Positions 8,652-21,200 of a stretch of DNA of 64,000 nt are shown here, piece after piece. The position numbers and the translations under genes are program-made. Origin of the DNA: Pleodorina starrii (taxonomy: Eukaryota; Chlorophyta; Chlorophyceae; Chlamydomonadales; Volvocaceae). The DNA is taken from the NCBI GenBank assembly GCA_030267565.1, contig BRXU01000006.1:3398001-3462000 (forward strand). Direction: 5' to 3'. Every line of letters begins with the position of its first letter. The stretch's first letter is position 1. A model generated the notes under the pieces. That model saw nothing but the letters and a program-made list of their open reading frames with translations, was not told the origin of the DNA and did not search any database.

Positions 8652-9925
8652 TTTAGCAGTATAAAGGCTATCACAAGGTTCACAAAAAACCACTTGGACC
8701 CCAGCTTGCAGTCACAAAAGTTCTTTGTCTGGTTCCGGCCCGAAACATGTCGCGCTTTGTCTGTTTAACTATTCGTATCACTATTGCATGTATACTGCAT
8801 AACATGATAACCTCAGGTGGCTTTGCTGGTACCAAAAAGTTGCACCAGCCGTCCAAAATGGAGCATGCAGTTGCCGGACCGGCGTATGCGCTGCGAAGCG
8901 CTGGATGCCAATTCTGCATTAGCTTACATGCATATGTATGTTGACAATTGCGGTGCGATTGCTTTAGTCCCGCTTATTTCCTAGCGCTCCGGGGCGCATC
9001 TTGCAACCGCCGCGTACTGAAGGGTGCCGACGCCCCCGTCTCCGAAACGAGAGCCCTTGCCCTTCCTCCCTGGCGGACGCCTGCATGGGTACAACGCCCG
9101 CTAAGAAGAACGCGAACACAAACACCAAGAACGTGCATAATACTTACCCACGCCTCGCGGGTGGGCGAGCTTCATCCGCGCCATGAACAGGCTCGTGGTC
9201 TGAAAGCTCATTATTATCGGACGGGGGATCAAGCTGGAAACGAGGGGGTTTACCTGCGTTACCATGACGGAGCAGGAAGGTGGCACAAACTATATGTATG
9301 TTCAAGCTCTCAAGCTCTGTTGATTCGATATCTGCGGGCTGTTACCTTCTAAGAAGGGCGTGACCTACCAGGGGACGCCATTCGCCCTCGTGACACCGGC
9401 TAGCAGCGCTGGGGGGACCATCGCGTCCATGGGCCGCAGGTCCCGACTACTCTGCGATTACGTTGGGTTTTAGATTTTACGTAAAATATATGGCACTTAA
9501 GGATGGATTCCCGCCAATCATCCGAGCAAATGGTTGCCTGACCGTGGAGTACTGGACGGAGGGAGATGCCGCCTCCGGCGAAGGCATGTCAACGCTATGC
9601 CATCGCTGCTCTAACTTATGATTTTACGTAGATTGTTTAATGAATTCGCTATTCAACGTCCTGCTCCGTTTGCAATATGGTCCACTGACTATAAAGCACG
9701 AGGCGGAGGGATTGCGGACGCCGTGGTCGCCTAAAATCTTCCTCGCCAGCGCTATGTACAAAAGATTAATACGATGTCAAGGAATATGCTATTGGCTTTT
9801 ATGGCGAAGCATCTTGACAACGGAATAGGCTCTGATTAGAAGTTAAGGTGTCGATATGGAAAATTGAAAGGCTTACAGAAATGATACTGAAAACATGTGT
9901 AACAATGCTGACATTACCAAGCGCC

Positions 9926-10010
9926 ATGATTGGAACACCGTCCTATTCGGACTTCCCATGCAAGTTACCCCCGAAACCAGTACGGCATAGGAAGTGTCCG
10001 CCCTCCCTCT
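9926..10010 (-). repeat. 85-bp inverted repeat, right copy
   Basis: Partner of 8567-8651 in opposite orientation, inside the 8064-10291 zone. Confidence 0.8.
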
Positions 10011-10485
10011 GATTTGCAGGAGTCGCGCGTCGCAATGGCTGGCACTTTTTGGCCGTTGGGCGGTGTTCCAGATTGGGGGCATTTGTTCCACTCAGGGGCG
10101 AGCGTACCCAGTACCACATTTTGAGGGTTATTGTGCAAGGACCTGCCTATCTTTGCATACGGAAATTACAGCATGTCGAGGACATATGTACGGACCTCTG
10201 GTAGAGTATTCGGCTGTAAAGGTTGCAAGCTCAAATTTATAATTGCTCGCAAAGTGTTCAGTGTTCCGAATTAGGGCAACCTACCCGTACGGCGCGGTCC
10301 GACAAACAGCTTCCCGCGCGGGCCCAGGATATGCCCAAGGCCCAGGCGGGCTTGTCTAAAAAGATAATAAGCAAGTTTGCATTGCCGCATCAATTTTAGA
10401 GTTTTCATACTTTTCCTTAGCCCCCTCAATTATAGCTGCAACATCATAGCCGATGATCCACCATTGTTCAATCAGGCTGTGATAG

Positions 10486-13400
10486 ATGGCTCATCAATCT
10501 AACGATAAGGTGGCTCGATTACTCCTGGACCCTTCGGGCCGCGAGGTGTTGTGGCCCCTCGTTTTTTCTGGTGTGAAGAATATTGTGAGAGCCAACAGTC
10601 TCAACAATGATACTTTGGCTTGCATCAAGAGCTGGCTGAAATCGAATGACAGCCAGCTGCACATTCCTCTGCTCGGGCTGACGGTGAGCGCTCGACAGCT
10701 GCCAACAGCGCGAAATGACAAACCGCGTTCAGCAGGGACAGCAACGAGCTAAACGTCTTGGGCGCACGTGCAGCGGGCAAGCCTGTGCCAGTTCAGCGTG
10801 TGCTCACATCGCCACCTCTCAACGTGCTTCCCCAGGTGCTGCACACAATATCGCTGAACTGCAGCACGGTCGTTCGTAATCACATGGCGGCACCGAAGCT
10901 CTTTCAGCGCATGGAGAAGCAGCTGGCGCGGCCGCAGGGCCCGCAGGTCGCTACAGCGCTGGTGCAGCTCCTGGTCGACTGGGCTTACCTCTTCGGGTGC
11001 GTCCCTCCTCCTCTCGGAAGTCGCTGCCGGTTCGGCAGGGCGGGACACTGTCCACAGTGGGGGGCGGCGCCCGGGCTTTTTCGCAAGCTCCGTCCGGGCG
11101 CCTTCGGCGGCAGGGGGCGACGAAACCTTGAACCTCGCCCCCCCCTGGACCTCCTCAGCGGGTCAGGCGCGACCCTGGGGTCTGGGCATGCAGCTCTCCG
11201 GGTTAGGGCGCCATTGAACGCGAAAAGCCTACATCAACCTGTTACCGCCGCCGTTGCCGCTTCTTCTTAGTGCTGTTCGCCGGGATGAGCCTGAGCATGA
11301 GCCCGGCGACCCAAAAGGCCCACCGCCGTTGCTGAAAACAGTGAAGATTGGCACGTTGGCGGCCTGAGATTGATGCGTTGCCGCGGCGCGGCGCGGCGGC
11401 CCGACGCGGCGCGATGCCACGCAGGCAAGAGGAGCTGGGTGCCCGCAGTCAGGCGCTTCTGGACCAGCCGCGCTTCCGTCAGATGGCGGCGGGCTGCGGC
11501 CCCTCGCCGGCGGTGCTGGCTATGCAAGAGGAGCTCCAGGTGGGGTTGCCGCCGGTGGCGCCCATCCGCGGGGAGGACTTTGTTCGCTGGATGTACCGAG
11601 GGGGTGAGTGCCAGGGCGGGGAGGGGCTGTGGGAGGGGGTGGCGGTAGGGGAGGTGAGGGCGCGATGTGGGTCGTTTTGGGGGGGGAGGGTGAAAGGGAG
11701 GTGGGGACGGTTGGGAGTGCGAGGAGGTGGGGGAAGGGGGAGTGGGGCAGGTGGGGGCGGAGGGACGATTGGAAATGGGGGTATGGTTTCGGAAATGGAG
11801 GTTTGGTTTCGGAACTGGGGGTTTGCTTTCGGAGAGGGAAGGAGAAGGAGAGGGCCAACGGCGGAACGAGGGGCGAGGGGAGAAATGGAACGGAAAGGAC
11901 AGGGTAGGAAAGAGTCAGCGTGGTGAAGGCCATGGCCAAAAGGCACTCTGGGGGGCCAAACGTATGGGTGCGAAATGGACGGAATGGAGGCCGGGAGAGT
12001 GCGCTCGGACGGTGCGTGCGGCTAGTGGGGCGAAGGGGCTCGGCTTGCGGGAGGCCGAGGCCTGCCGTGCTGGCGGGAACTCTGTGGTGCTTACGCGGTT
12101 GGAGTAAAGGGCCTGTCTGTTACCAGTGGAAAACGCAGTTAAAGAATAATACGGAATGATATGCAGTCGGGTGCGGCTGCTTGGAAACTTCTTCCGCGGT
12201 TTGGTGAGGTCGTACGGCTTACGGGCTAGGTGGCACGGTCGTACGGGAGCACAAATCAACACCGTACATATTTGCGGACCTTTTCAGTTGGGAATTGTTC
12301 AGTTTTTTTCATTGTAAGCATGCACCTGATTATATGCATAGGGATATGATTGAGAAGTAATGAAGTATGCAAGGGGAGTAAGTTCTGCGGACAATGAGCT
12401 GTTCGCCATGAGCTGACCATTTATCACGCACCCGTAACTAGAGATAAAATGGTGTTTCGATTCTTGAAATGTGAGTTTTGTGTGCCACCTGAGCTTGCAA
12501 TATCTGTCTCGAGCTGCAACTCCCATGGGCTGTAATTACACCTTTCGCGCGCGCCTGTTATCCAGTGTTATCCACCTTGTTCCTTTGTTGTTTAACGTTG
12601 AGCATATGCAATAGTTATCCTGTATTGCTGTTTAAATGAGAAAGCACCAAGCTCCTGGGCGGGAGCATCGCGCGAGGGGCTTGACCCCACCGCCCCGCAG
12701 TCTGGCACATGCCATTTCCAAACAATTCCTCTCATGACCTGCATGTCTGGTATGCGCTCGGCTCGCAACAACCTGGCCCATGTCTGTCTGCCTACCTTTC
12801 GTACGCCTCTCTGCACCTGCCCGTAGCTTCAATCGCGGAGAGGACGCCCAGCCTGGCTGCCGGTAACAGCAGCGGCGGCGGCGGTGGGACAGGCTTCTCG
12901 GACTGGCCTAGCGTGCTATCGGGCGGCTTGCCGGGCGGTGCACCACCGCCCATCTCCCCGCCGGCGGTAAGCGGGCGAAATGATGCGGGGCCACAAACCC
13001 TGGGTCGCAGTGGCCAGTGGGGCTGCTTCGCGAGCACGGGCGCCAGTGTGCTTTCGTCCTTCGGGATACTAAAAGAGGCGCGGCGACCCAAATGACATCG
13101 CAACGTCCTCCCGCCAGGCGTGTCCGGCTGCGCTCGGCCCTAGATCCGCGTGTTCCACACCCGCAGCCTTTTTGGCCGCACCCCGCGGGCCCATTCCCGC
13201 CTACCCGCCCGCCCGCCCGCCCGCCCGCACTCGTCCGGGGGCGCAGGGTGGTACGATATCGTACCCGGTAACACGGCAACGCTCGTCGTCATGCGCCGTC
13301 GCGCGTCCCACTCTTACAAGCTCGTTCCGGGGACTTGCCCGCCTGCAGCCACCCACACCCACACACACCAGCTCCATGCGTCTCCTGCCCCCGCCCTCTG

Positions 13401-15040
13401 CCCCCGGGCCCTGGTGGGCCCCTTGGTCCCACCGTATTCACCGCCGCGATCCGCTCCACCTGCATTTCCCCGCCTGCTCGCTCAGGTTCCGGAGCTGTGT
13501 AAGCGCATGCAGGCGGACGCGCAACGCATGGAGGACGCGCTGGCGGCCTGCCGGGCGGCTGCGCGGACGCAGCGTCACGGGGAGCTGACGGCGGCCATGG
13601 ACGCGGCGTATCGGGAGGCGGAGCGGTGCAGTCAGTGGCGGCGGAGGGTGCAGGTGGGATGGCTTAGGGTTGCGGTTGTAAGGTACCCCTGTCACGGTCG
13701 GTCGGGGCCTTGTCGCGGTTTAGTTTTTTGGTCTCTCTCTGTCGCCGTCGTTATCGTTTGACTGTCTCAACACTGGATTGGGTGGTGCAGGCGGGACGGG
13801 GGCGGGGGCGGATGGGGGCGGGGGCGGATGGGTGACAAAGTGGCGGGAAAAGGGCGGTACAGGGCAGTGGGACCAACCGACCAACCAACCGACCAACCGA
13901 CCGACCGACCTGGGTCGTGGGCCCTGGTGGGACTCTCGCGTGCCTCCCCTCCCCGGCCTATACGTGGATAACCCACATCCCCGCCCCAGGGGTTCAACGA
14001 GGGCGATGCGGTGCCCTGATGAAACTGTGTCCCTCTTCCTCTCCCCCCCGGCTCGGGCCTATCCGTGGATAACTGCCTACCTGCTTGCCTGCCTGCATGC
14101 CTGTGGTCCCCCCTCCCGTCCGTCGGGGTCAATTGGGTTAGTATTGCCCCCGTGGGTTCAGGGTGCGTCCGCTAACGCCGTCTCCGTCCCTTCGCTGCGG
14201 CATCTTTTTCCTTGCTCCCGTCGCTCTGTCTGTCTGCCTGCCTGCCTGCCTGCCTGTGCCCCCTTCTCCAACCACCATTTCCTGTCTGCCTGTCTGTCTG
14301 TCTGTCTGTCTGCCTGTGCCCCCTTCCCCAACCACCATTTCCTGTCTGCCTGTCTGTCTGTCTGTCTGCCTGTGCCCCCTTCCCCAACCACCATTTCCTG
14401 TCTGTCTGTCTGTCTGTCTGTCTGCCGCACAGGATTACACGCAGCACTGCGACGACCCACTGGGTCTGTCGTCCCTGCTGGCAGCCACCGACGTAATCAA
14501 CCAGGCGCTGCAGCACTGGCAGCACTTCACGGGGAGGGAGGTGTACGACACGCTGCGCATCGCGGTGCCGCCGCCGTCGGCCGAGATGCTCCGCCGGACG
14601 GCGACGGCGACGGCCGGAGGGCGGCCGCCGGGCGCCGCCGCCGGCGGCGGCGGAGCCGGAAGGGGCTCGGAGCTGGCGGACCTGCTGGGAATGGGACACG
14701 CCATCACGAGTACGGTAAGTACGACGGCGGTGACGGCGGCGCCGCCGCAGCGGCAGCCGCAGCCTCCGCCGGGCGGGAGTGGCAATCCCTTCGCCCCCGC
14801 TCGCCCGCTGGCGGGTCCTCTGCAGGCGCCAGCGGCGAGCAACAACCCCTTCGCCGTGTCCGCGCCGGCCGTGTCCGGCCCGGCCGGATCGTCGGCCTTT
14901 GCTGCGGCTGCACCGCATCCGTCGCGCCTTCCTGCCAGTGGCCCGCCAGCAGCGTTCGATTGGGATCCTTTTGCGCCTTCGCCTCCGGCGCCCCCGGCGC
15001 CGCCGCCACAGCCGCTGGCGAGGGCGGCAGCGCCGGTGCT

Positions 15041-15074
<34 letters not shown>

Positions 15075-16490
15075 GGGGGCAACAGCTGGACCGCGTTCCC
15101 GCAGGACCCAGCCGGCGGCGACGTGTCGTGTACTGGGCCCCAAAGTCCCAACCCGACGTCGCCCCAGCCCAGCGGCCCAATCCTCTCGCCGTCGGCTGCC
15201 TCCGCCGTCTCCGTCACCTCGGCCTTGTCGACACCCAACGGCGGCGGCGGCGGCGGCAGCGCCGTCGCCGCCACGCATCCCACCGCCACCGCCACCGCAG
15301 GCTCGCCACGGCCGCCACCCACGGGCTTGTCGTACCTCCAGCACTTCCACGACCTTCTAGATTTGATCCCATCCGCCGCCACGCCGCAACAAGCCGCCGT
15401 AACCGCCGCCGCCGCCGCCGCCGCCGCTGTGCCAGCAACGGCCACCAATGGCGGCGGCAGCGGCGGATCTCGCCCGGCGGCTGTTGGCGCGACAGCCAGC
15501 GCCGCCGCCGCTGCCGCTTCCGCCGCCGTTGCATCCTCTGCTTACAGCGCCGCCGTTGCCACCGCCGCCGCCGGGGGTCCCCACATGGCCAACGGGCACG
15601 CAAACGCCTACCCCACAACCGGTTCCGCTGCGGCGACAGCCTCCGCCGCCGCCGTCGGCGGCGGCGGCGGTGGCGGCATGTACCCGCGAATACCTGCGGC
15701 GGGGCCGTCGCTGCCCGCGTCGGCATCTGCAGCCCCTGGCGCTGGGAACGGCGGGCCCTTCCGCATTGCCAGCAGCGGCGATGGCGTCGCCGCGGCGGCG
15801 GCGGCGGCGGCCGCGCCGGCTTTGGATTGGCAGCCTGAGTTCGATCGACTCGCGTCGGATCTGCGCTCGCTGTGGGCCGCCGCGTCGTCGCCTGCGCTGT
15901 CGCACTCGGCGTCGTCGTCTTCCCTGGCGGCGGCGGCGGCGGCGGCCAATGGCGGCGGCGCCGCGGCGACGCTGCTGCCGGCGGTGCTTGCGCGCGTGAA
16001 GGGCATGTGCCAGACGCTCGCGGCGCAACACGCGCGGCAGGTGGCGGCGCTGGCGGCGCCGTCGCACGCCGCCTCGTTCGCCGAGGCGGCAACGGCGCGC
16101 GACACCAGCGGCAGTAACGGCAACGGCAACAGCGCGTTTGAGAAGCTGCGGGGGGTCGCGCCCGCGTCCGCATCCGCAGCGGCCGCGGCCGCGGCCGGTG
16201 GCGGCGCCGCGACGGAGGGTGCAGGGACGCAGGGCGCAGGCAGCGCTTCCGGGACGGTGGCGAGCCCGGGGGCGGCAGGCTGGGTTGGTTTCGGGGCAGG
16301 AGGGACGGCCGCGGCGATGGGGCCCTTGCAGCAACACCTCAGGAATCAGCAACAACAGCAGCAGCAGCAGCAGCACTACGTGCAACAGCAACAGAATTAC
16401 TTGCAGCAACAGCAGCAGCAGCAGCTTCGGACGAACGGCGTTGCCGCCGGCGGCGGCAGGAATGCCGCATCGCGCGAGTCGCTCATTTAG
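10486..16490 (+). CDS. TOM1-like protein (VHS and GAT domains), endosomal sorting of ubiquitinated cargo
   Basis: Seven exons are proposed: 10486-10683, 10836-10996, 11271-11340, 11453-11603, 12827-12966, 13486-13653 and 14433-16490; codon phase closes at every junction and gives about 981 residues. The third intron (11341-11452) is the least certain. Exons 1-2 give a VHS domain (VLWPLVFSGVKNIVRANSL; VLHTISLNCSTVVRN; QLLVDWAYLFG). Exons 6-7 give a GAT three-helix region (MEDALAACRAAARTQ ... LLAATDVINQALQHWQ). VHS-GAT proteins of plants (TOL family) act like ESCRT-0, binding ubiquitin on endosomal membranes. The remaining 600 residues are Ala/Gly/Pro-rich with a Gln-rich end (about 16327-16430), as is usual for long disordered tails that bind clathrin or adaptors. 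A strong donor-like GTAAGT inside exon 7 (14715) could give an alternative splice. Confidence 0.8.
11604..12826 (+). other. Large intron of the TOM1-like gene
   Basis: Donor GTGAGT at 11604, acceptor before 12827, with phase 1 on both sides. The first 300 bases are extremely G-rich on the plus strand. Nothing coding was seen inside. Confidence 0.7.
14171..14210 (+). repeat. Dispersed motif A, copy 1 (TOM1-like intron)
   Basis: Core GCCGTCTCCGTCCCTTCGCT followed by GCGGCATC and a T-rich end. Nine copies were found in the window, all outside exons. Confidence 0.75.
14226..14425 (+). repeat. Minisatellite with (CTGT)n in a TOM1-like intron
   Basis: Three copies of a unit of about 50-60 bp (core CCCCAACCACCATTTCCTGT) separated by runs of TGTC/TGCC tetranucleotides, ending just before the acceptor of exon 7. 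It supplies the pyrimidine-rich tract of that splice site. Confidence 0.85.
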
Positions 16491-16939
16491 TCGGATGCGG
16501 CGTGCGGCATTTCCGTCGCCAGAATAATTTTTTTAGATAGTCAAAAGTGGCAGCACGGTTTGGCAAGGATTAGGAGAGGCAGCTAGCGCTAAGCTGCTGT
16601 CGGGTTGCGGGAAGGGGTAGTAAAGAAGAGAAGCAGAAGCTAGGTAACCGAGGCAAGCGTGGGGAGCGTGGGGCGCGCTATGCAATGCCGCTGGGCCTGC
16701 CGGAGCCGGCGCGCGAGAACGGCCATTGCCTTCCCCGCTGGATATGGGGAAGTGCCGTGTATGGAATAGGAAGAGGCAGGGGGCAAGAAGCGTATTCTTT
16801 CAAGATCGGTGTTGCTGCTGCTGCGGCTGCTGCTGCTTCTGCTGCTGCTGTGAGACTGATGATGGGAGGTGGGGCCAGTGGCCTTGTGATGTTTTGCTGT
16901 TCCCTGCACGAAGGGGGAACCCCGCACTGCTGGTAAATG

Positions 16940-16944
16940 TGTAA
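16940..16944 (+). terminator. Polyadenylation signal TGTAA of the TOM1-like gene
   Basis: TGTAA is the usual nuclear signal in volvocine algae. This is a good match about 450 bp after the stop codon; a CTG-rich stretch (about 16812-16851) lies in the 3' UTR. Confidence 0.5.
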
Positions 16945-17260
16945 ATGCTGGTGAAGTGGTGATGCTTGTGTATGTTGTCGTACGCATGTGCGTGTGTGGA
17001 CGCGTTCGGGCCTGCGTAGAGTGTGCGACTGTTTTTGCGGCGGTACTGTTCACGTGACGTTTCCCCGTGCGGCCCGCTGGCTGCGTGTCTGTGGTTTCAT
17101 GTGTGCTTTTGTGTCTCCGACAGCTTCGATGACCCATGGGTCGTCCATTCGTGAGGGACTCGCTTCCGAAGTGCCGCGATCGAGCCCGATGGCCTGCATT
17201 ATCATTTATTTTTTTATGCCTCCGCAGATAAGGCCAAGCCAGGGGAGGTCATTAAGGGGG

Positions 17261-17295
17261 ACCGCAGCGATGGAAAGGAGGCGACGTTAGCGAAC
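17261..17295 (-). repeat. Dispersed motif A, copy 2 (intergenic)
   Basis: Inverted orientation: ACCGCAGCGATGGAAAGGAG followed by GCGACGTTAGCGAAC. Confidence 0.6.
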
Positions 17296-17310
17296 GACAG
17301 CGTAGGGGTA

Positions 17311-17312
17311 TG

Positions 17313-17337
<25 letters not shown>
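17311..17337 (+). repeat. (TG)n microsatellite
   Basis: Thirteen TG units directly after motif A copy 2. Confidence 0.9.
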
Positions 17338-17343
<6 letters not shown>

Positions 17344-17519
17344 CGGGGAGGTCGTTCCGCCGGCCGTCTTCATACGGTACTGCTGCTGCTTGGAGGGGCG
17401 GGGAGAGCAAGCCGGTGATCCCTTTTGGGTCCACTGTAAAATGGTCCATCCAATGCGGCAGCAGGGAACCGCCAGCCACGCGCGCCGGCGCGTGCGCGCG
17501 CGCCGTGTACCCGTACCCT

Positions 17520-17925
17520 CCAGGCGCAAACGAGCCGTATAGCGTATCGTCCGATGTAAACTTGCTCCTTCACGCTGAGGCCACGATTGCCAGACGGCCA
17601 CGATAGCACGACGGTGTCAAAGATCTCCTTGCCAACGTGAAGCTCTAGCCGGAACCGAGCGTCATCCCAGGTGTCGAGACATGCTCCGTGCAAATACGCT
17701 TGGCCCGGTTCGCTGGGTAATAGCGCCGTCGAGGAAGAGGAGTGATCCCTAACACCTCATCACCGTCCTCGTCCTCTTCGTCGCTGTCCGATATGACCAT
17801 GGCCGCTATCTGGACGAGGATAACGTACCCGGCTATGAAAAATGAACAATGCGAACATCTGGAGTCTGTATTGGTTCTTGACCATAAGCAGGGCAATGAC
17901 CTGCTCGTTTGTGGGAGCCATCCTT
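17520..17925 (-). pseudogene. Broken protein-like sequence, possibly a transposase remnant
   Basis: On the minus strand, two overlapping frames hold protein-like text: VLGITPLPRRRYYPANRAKR and then FRLELHVGKEIFDTVVLSWP with LSVKEQVYIGRYAIRL. The style recalls the N-terminal helical part of PIF/Harbinger transposases, but no catalytic residues are present and a frame change lies near 17690. It could equally be exons of an unknown small gene. Confidence 0.22.
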
Positions 17926-18297
17926 ATATCGGCATGGGTTCGAGGTGCCGATAGCCCTAACGGACTGTCCTAAATTTATGATACAATAACATAATGTTGC
18001 TTCTAGCAATAGGTGCAAAATATAAATAAGTTATTAAGAAACCTTCAAAGCTGGTGTTAGATTGCGATCTTCCATTTTCATTACTCATCAACAGGTACGG
18101 CGCTGCCAGGCTTAGTCACGCCTGTTTTCTATGTTATACGCATAAGCGGATGCCATTTGTACAGTTTTATGACCTAGCCTTCCAGAGCTACAGTGTTCTT
18201 GTCCGCATGCCGCACTAACCCGCGACAGCGATTCCTTTTCCGCCCTGTTTTTCCCCAGAGACAAGTCGTAACACACACTTACGCTTCTTTGCCGGAG

Positions 18298-21200
18298 ATG
18301 TCTAGGACGCCACCTGCATTTCAGGCACCGGAAGAAGGGGTCGGCCTGCTTGACGTGGTCCCATATCTCCTCGCGTATCTTATCAATTCGGAGAGGAAAC
18401 TCCCTGTACAGCTTAGGCTTGTTTGCAAAGAGGCCCTGAGGTTGTTTGACGCGGCCCAACAGCGCATTTGGGTGAGCTTTTTCTCCAGCTGGAACCTCCA
18501 GATGGACTTTGGAACCGCGCCCCCGGATACGTTACACTCATTAAGCAACATGATAAACCGGGGCTGCGCGCCAAAGGGCATATGCATAACGTCCAATCGA
18601 GGATACGTGACCAACCCAGCGGCGCTCGACATCACGGATGCAGTGTGAGTCCCAATGCCTTCCCTTGGCAGCCATGGTAGGACGACTTGCTGCCCGTCTC
18701 GGGCCTCTCCTAGCCCATCTGTTTTCCCATTATTCTTGTCAACCACCCATTCACCTCCCCTTCCGCTCCGCCTCGCACACAGCTCACGTGCTGCCCCCCA
18801 CCCTTTCCACACCAAAACACCGCCTCCCCCCACTCCCCATCCTCTTTCACTTGACCCCCTCCTCTTATACCTGACCTGCTCGCTGCGGCTCCGGTCCGCG
18901 CCGCCGCCCGAACCCCTGCCCCTTCCCACATTTCGGTCATTCAGCCCTCTCTCCGTCGCGCCCCTCCAAAACCCTACAACCCCCTCAAACCCTCCTCCGC
19001 TACAGGGTAGCCACAATGGCCTGCTTCCCCAAGCCCCAGCCACAGCTCACCGATATCTGGATAAACGGCATTTGCAACCTGAGCCCGGCCGTCGCGCTCG
19101 CCCTGGCATCCGCCGCGCCGCGTCTGACGGCGCTCAGCTTGTCAGGCCCCGCCGCCGAGGCGGCGGCGCGCGGCCCCGGCGACGGCCTCGCCTTGCTCAT
19201 ACGGCGACTACCCTCCCTCGAGCGCCTTACACTATCTGACGGCACGGCCCAGGCATTCGTCGGCAGCCCGCGATTGAGGCTAAGCTCGGCGGTTTGCCGG
19301 GTGATCCGCGGCGCCGCCCACGTCGCCGACGGCGATGGCGACGTCATCGACGGCGACTGCGGTGGCGGCGCCAGACGGCGGCTGCTGAAGCCGCGCGGTG
19401 ACTCCAGCTGGTTGCGGTCCGCCGTTGTGGCGCCGGCGCCGGCTGTCGTACCCAGGCCGGCGGGGCCGCTGTCATCGCTATTCTGCCGCGGCGCGGTGGC
19501 GGCGCTGCGCCGCGCGCTGGGGCCAAAGCCGTCGCCTCAGCCGCTGCTGCCCGGCATCGTTTGCAGCAGCGGCGGCGGCGCTGTCGGCGGCGGCGGCGCT
19601 GTCAGCGGCGGCGGCGCTGTCAGCGGCGGCGGCGCTGTCAGCGGCGGCGGCGCTGTCAGCGGCGGCGGCGCTGTCGGCGGCGGCGGCGCTGTCGGCGTCG
19701 GCGGCGCTGTCAGCGGCGGCGGCGCTGTCAGCGGCGGCGGCGCTGTCAGCGGCGGAGGCGCTCTCGGCGGCGGCGGCGCTGTCAGCGACGGCAACGGCGG
19801 TGTCAGCGGCGGCGGCGCTGTCAGCGACGGCAACGGCGGTGTACGGGCGATTCGGCACTTGGAGCTGTCGTTCATGGATCCTGTCGCCGCGCTGGCGTCA
19901 CTGAAGGGACTCGCAGCTGCAATCGCTCAACGTCGTTACGCCGCGCAGCCGCCGCCACCGAGCCGTCGGCGGCGGCGGCGGCGGCGCCGGGCCTGCGGCG
20001 GCGATGGCGCATCCGCAGTCGGCGGCGGCGCTCCAGGGATTGGCCTCTCTCCGGAGCCTCACCTATCTCGTCCTCGGGTCAGTGAGACTGTCGTACTTCA
20101 CCCTATGGATTGTCGTACTTCACCCTATGGACTGCCGTACTTTACCCTGTGGGTTGTCGTACTTTACCCTGTGGATTGCCGTACTTGTTAACCCTCCCCC
20201 TCTGTTTTGCTCGGCTTGGCTTGGCCCGTCTCGATGTTGCGCAGAGGCGACAGCGGCGGCACCGTTCCAATCATCCCCACGTTGGCCACCCTGCCATCCC
20301 TGCGCACCCTCATTCTGCCTTTGTGGCGAGTGGGGGTGGCGGATCTCCGCGACCTGTCGGCGCTGACGGCGCTCGAGAGCCTGTCGCTGAGCAGCATAGG
20401 GCCCAGCGCGGCGGAGCTGGCGGCGGCGGCGCGCAGCCACGGCGCCGCCGATCCCACGGCGCCGCAGCTGCTGCTGCAACGCTACCCGCTGCCTCCGCGC
20501 CTCCGCACCCTTTCCTTTTCGAAGAAACTTTCGGTGCGCAAACTGTACTCGCTGCTGCCGCCGTCCGCTGCCGCCGCTGGCGGCAGCGGCGGAGGGCCGC
20601 CGCCTCCGCCAGCGGTCTGGATGCAGTGCGATACCGTGACCTTCAGCGCGAGTCACTTTGCCGCGGAATCTGGCTGCCTGTGCACGCTCGTCTCAGAGTG
20701 GTTTCGGGGCGCCGTACAGCTGCTGCGCCTGCGCTGCGCCGCCCAGCCGCCAAGTACGGCCATTGGCTTCTGGGACTCGCTCGCCGACGTCGCCGCCGCC
20801 GCTGACGGCGTGTCGTACAGCGGGTTGAAGCGCGTGGACGAGATTCCCGCCGACAGGCGGCTCGTTGTGTCGGGCCCTGGCGGCCGGTACCTCCGAGGGC
20901 CGGCGGCGCCGCCGGCGCCTGCTGCTGCCGCAGCCGCCGCCACGGCCCTGCCGGCGGCGGCGGCGACGGCGGCGGCGGCGGTTTCTGGCGGGCACGCGAG
21001 TTGGTTGTGTACGATGGCGCCGCTGAAGCTGTTGTCCCTGCAGCTGCAGCATCTGACGCTCAGCACCCGGGATTTGGACGTCTTGGCGATGTCTCTGCCC
21101 ACTCTGAAGGTAATATTGGCAATTGGTACCGGCGCTGGGGATGCGGTACACGCAATTGACTTGGGAGAAGTACAAATGGATGGTGCCGCAGCGGTATTGA

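Larger units (their letters stand above)
8064..10291. mobile_element. Candidate non-autonomous DNA transposon zone bounded by 30-bp inverted repeats
   Basis: Bases 8064-8093 and 10262-10291 are perfect reverse complements (core GGGTAGGTTGCCCTAATTCG). Each end carries the palindrome GTAC, so a target duplication cannot be told from the repeat itself. An inner 85-bp inverted pair lies at 8567-8651 and 9926-10010. The 2.2 kb between the ends has no convincing protein and is GC-poorer than its surroundings. Family not assigned. Confidence 0.5.

Noticed and set aside
14715..14720. GTAAGT as a donor ending TOM1-like exon 7
   Set aside because: The reading frame continues through a long biased but uninterrupted region to a natural stop, so splicing here is not required; kept as a possible alternative site.
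14438..16410. Long frames on the minus strand and in other plus frames across the TOM1-like last exon
   Set aside because: They are by-products of GCG/GGC repeats opposite the real exon; the plus frame alone joins in phase with the GAT exon and ends in a natural Gln-rich tail.
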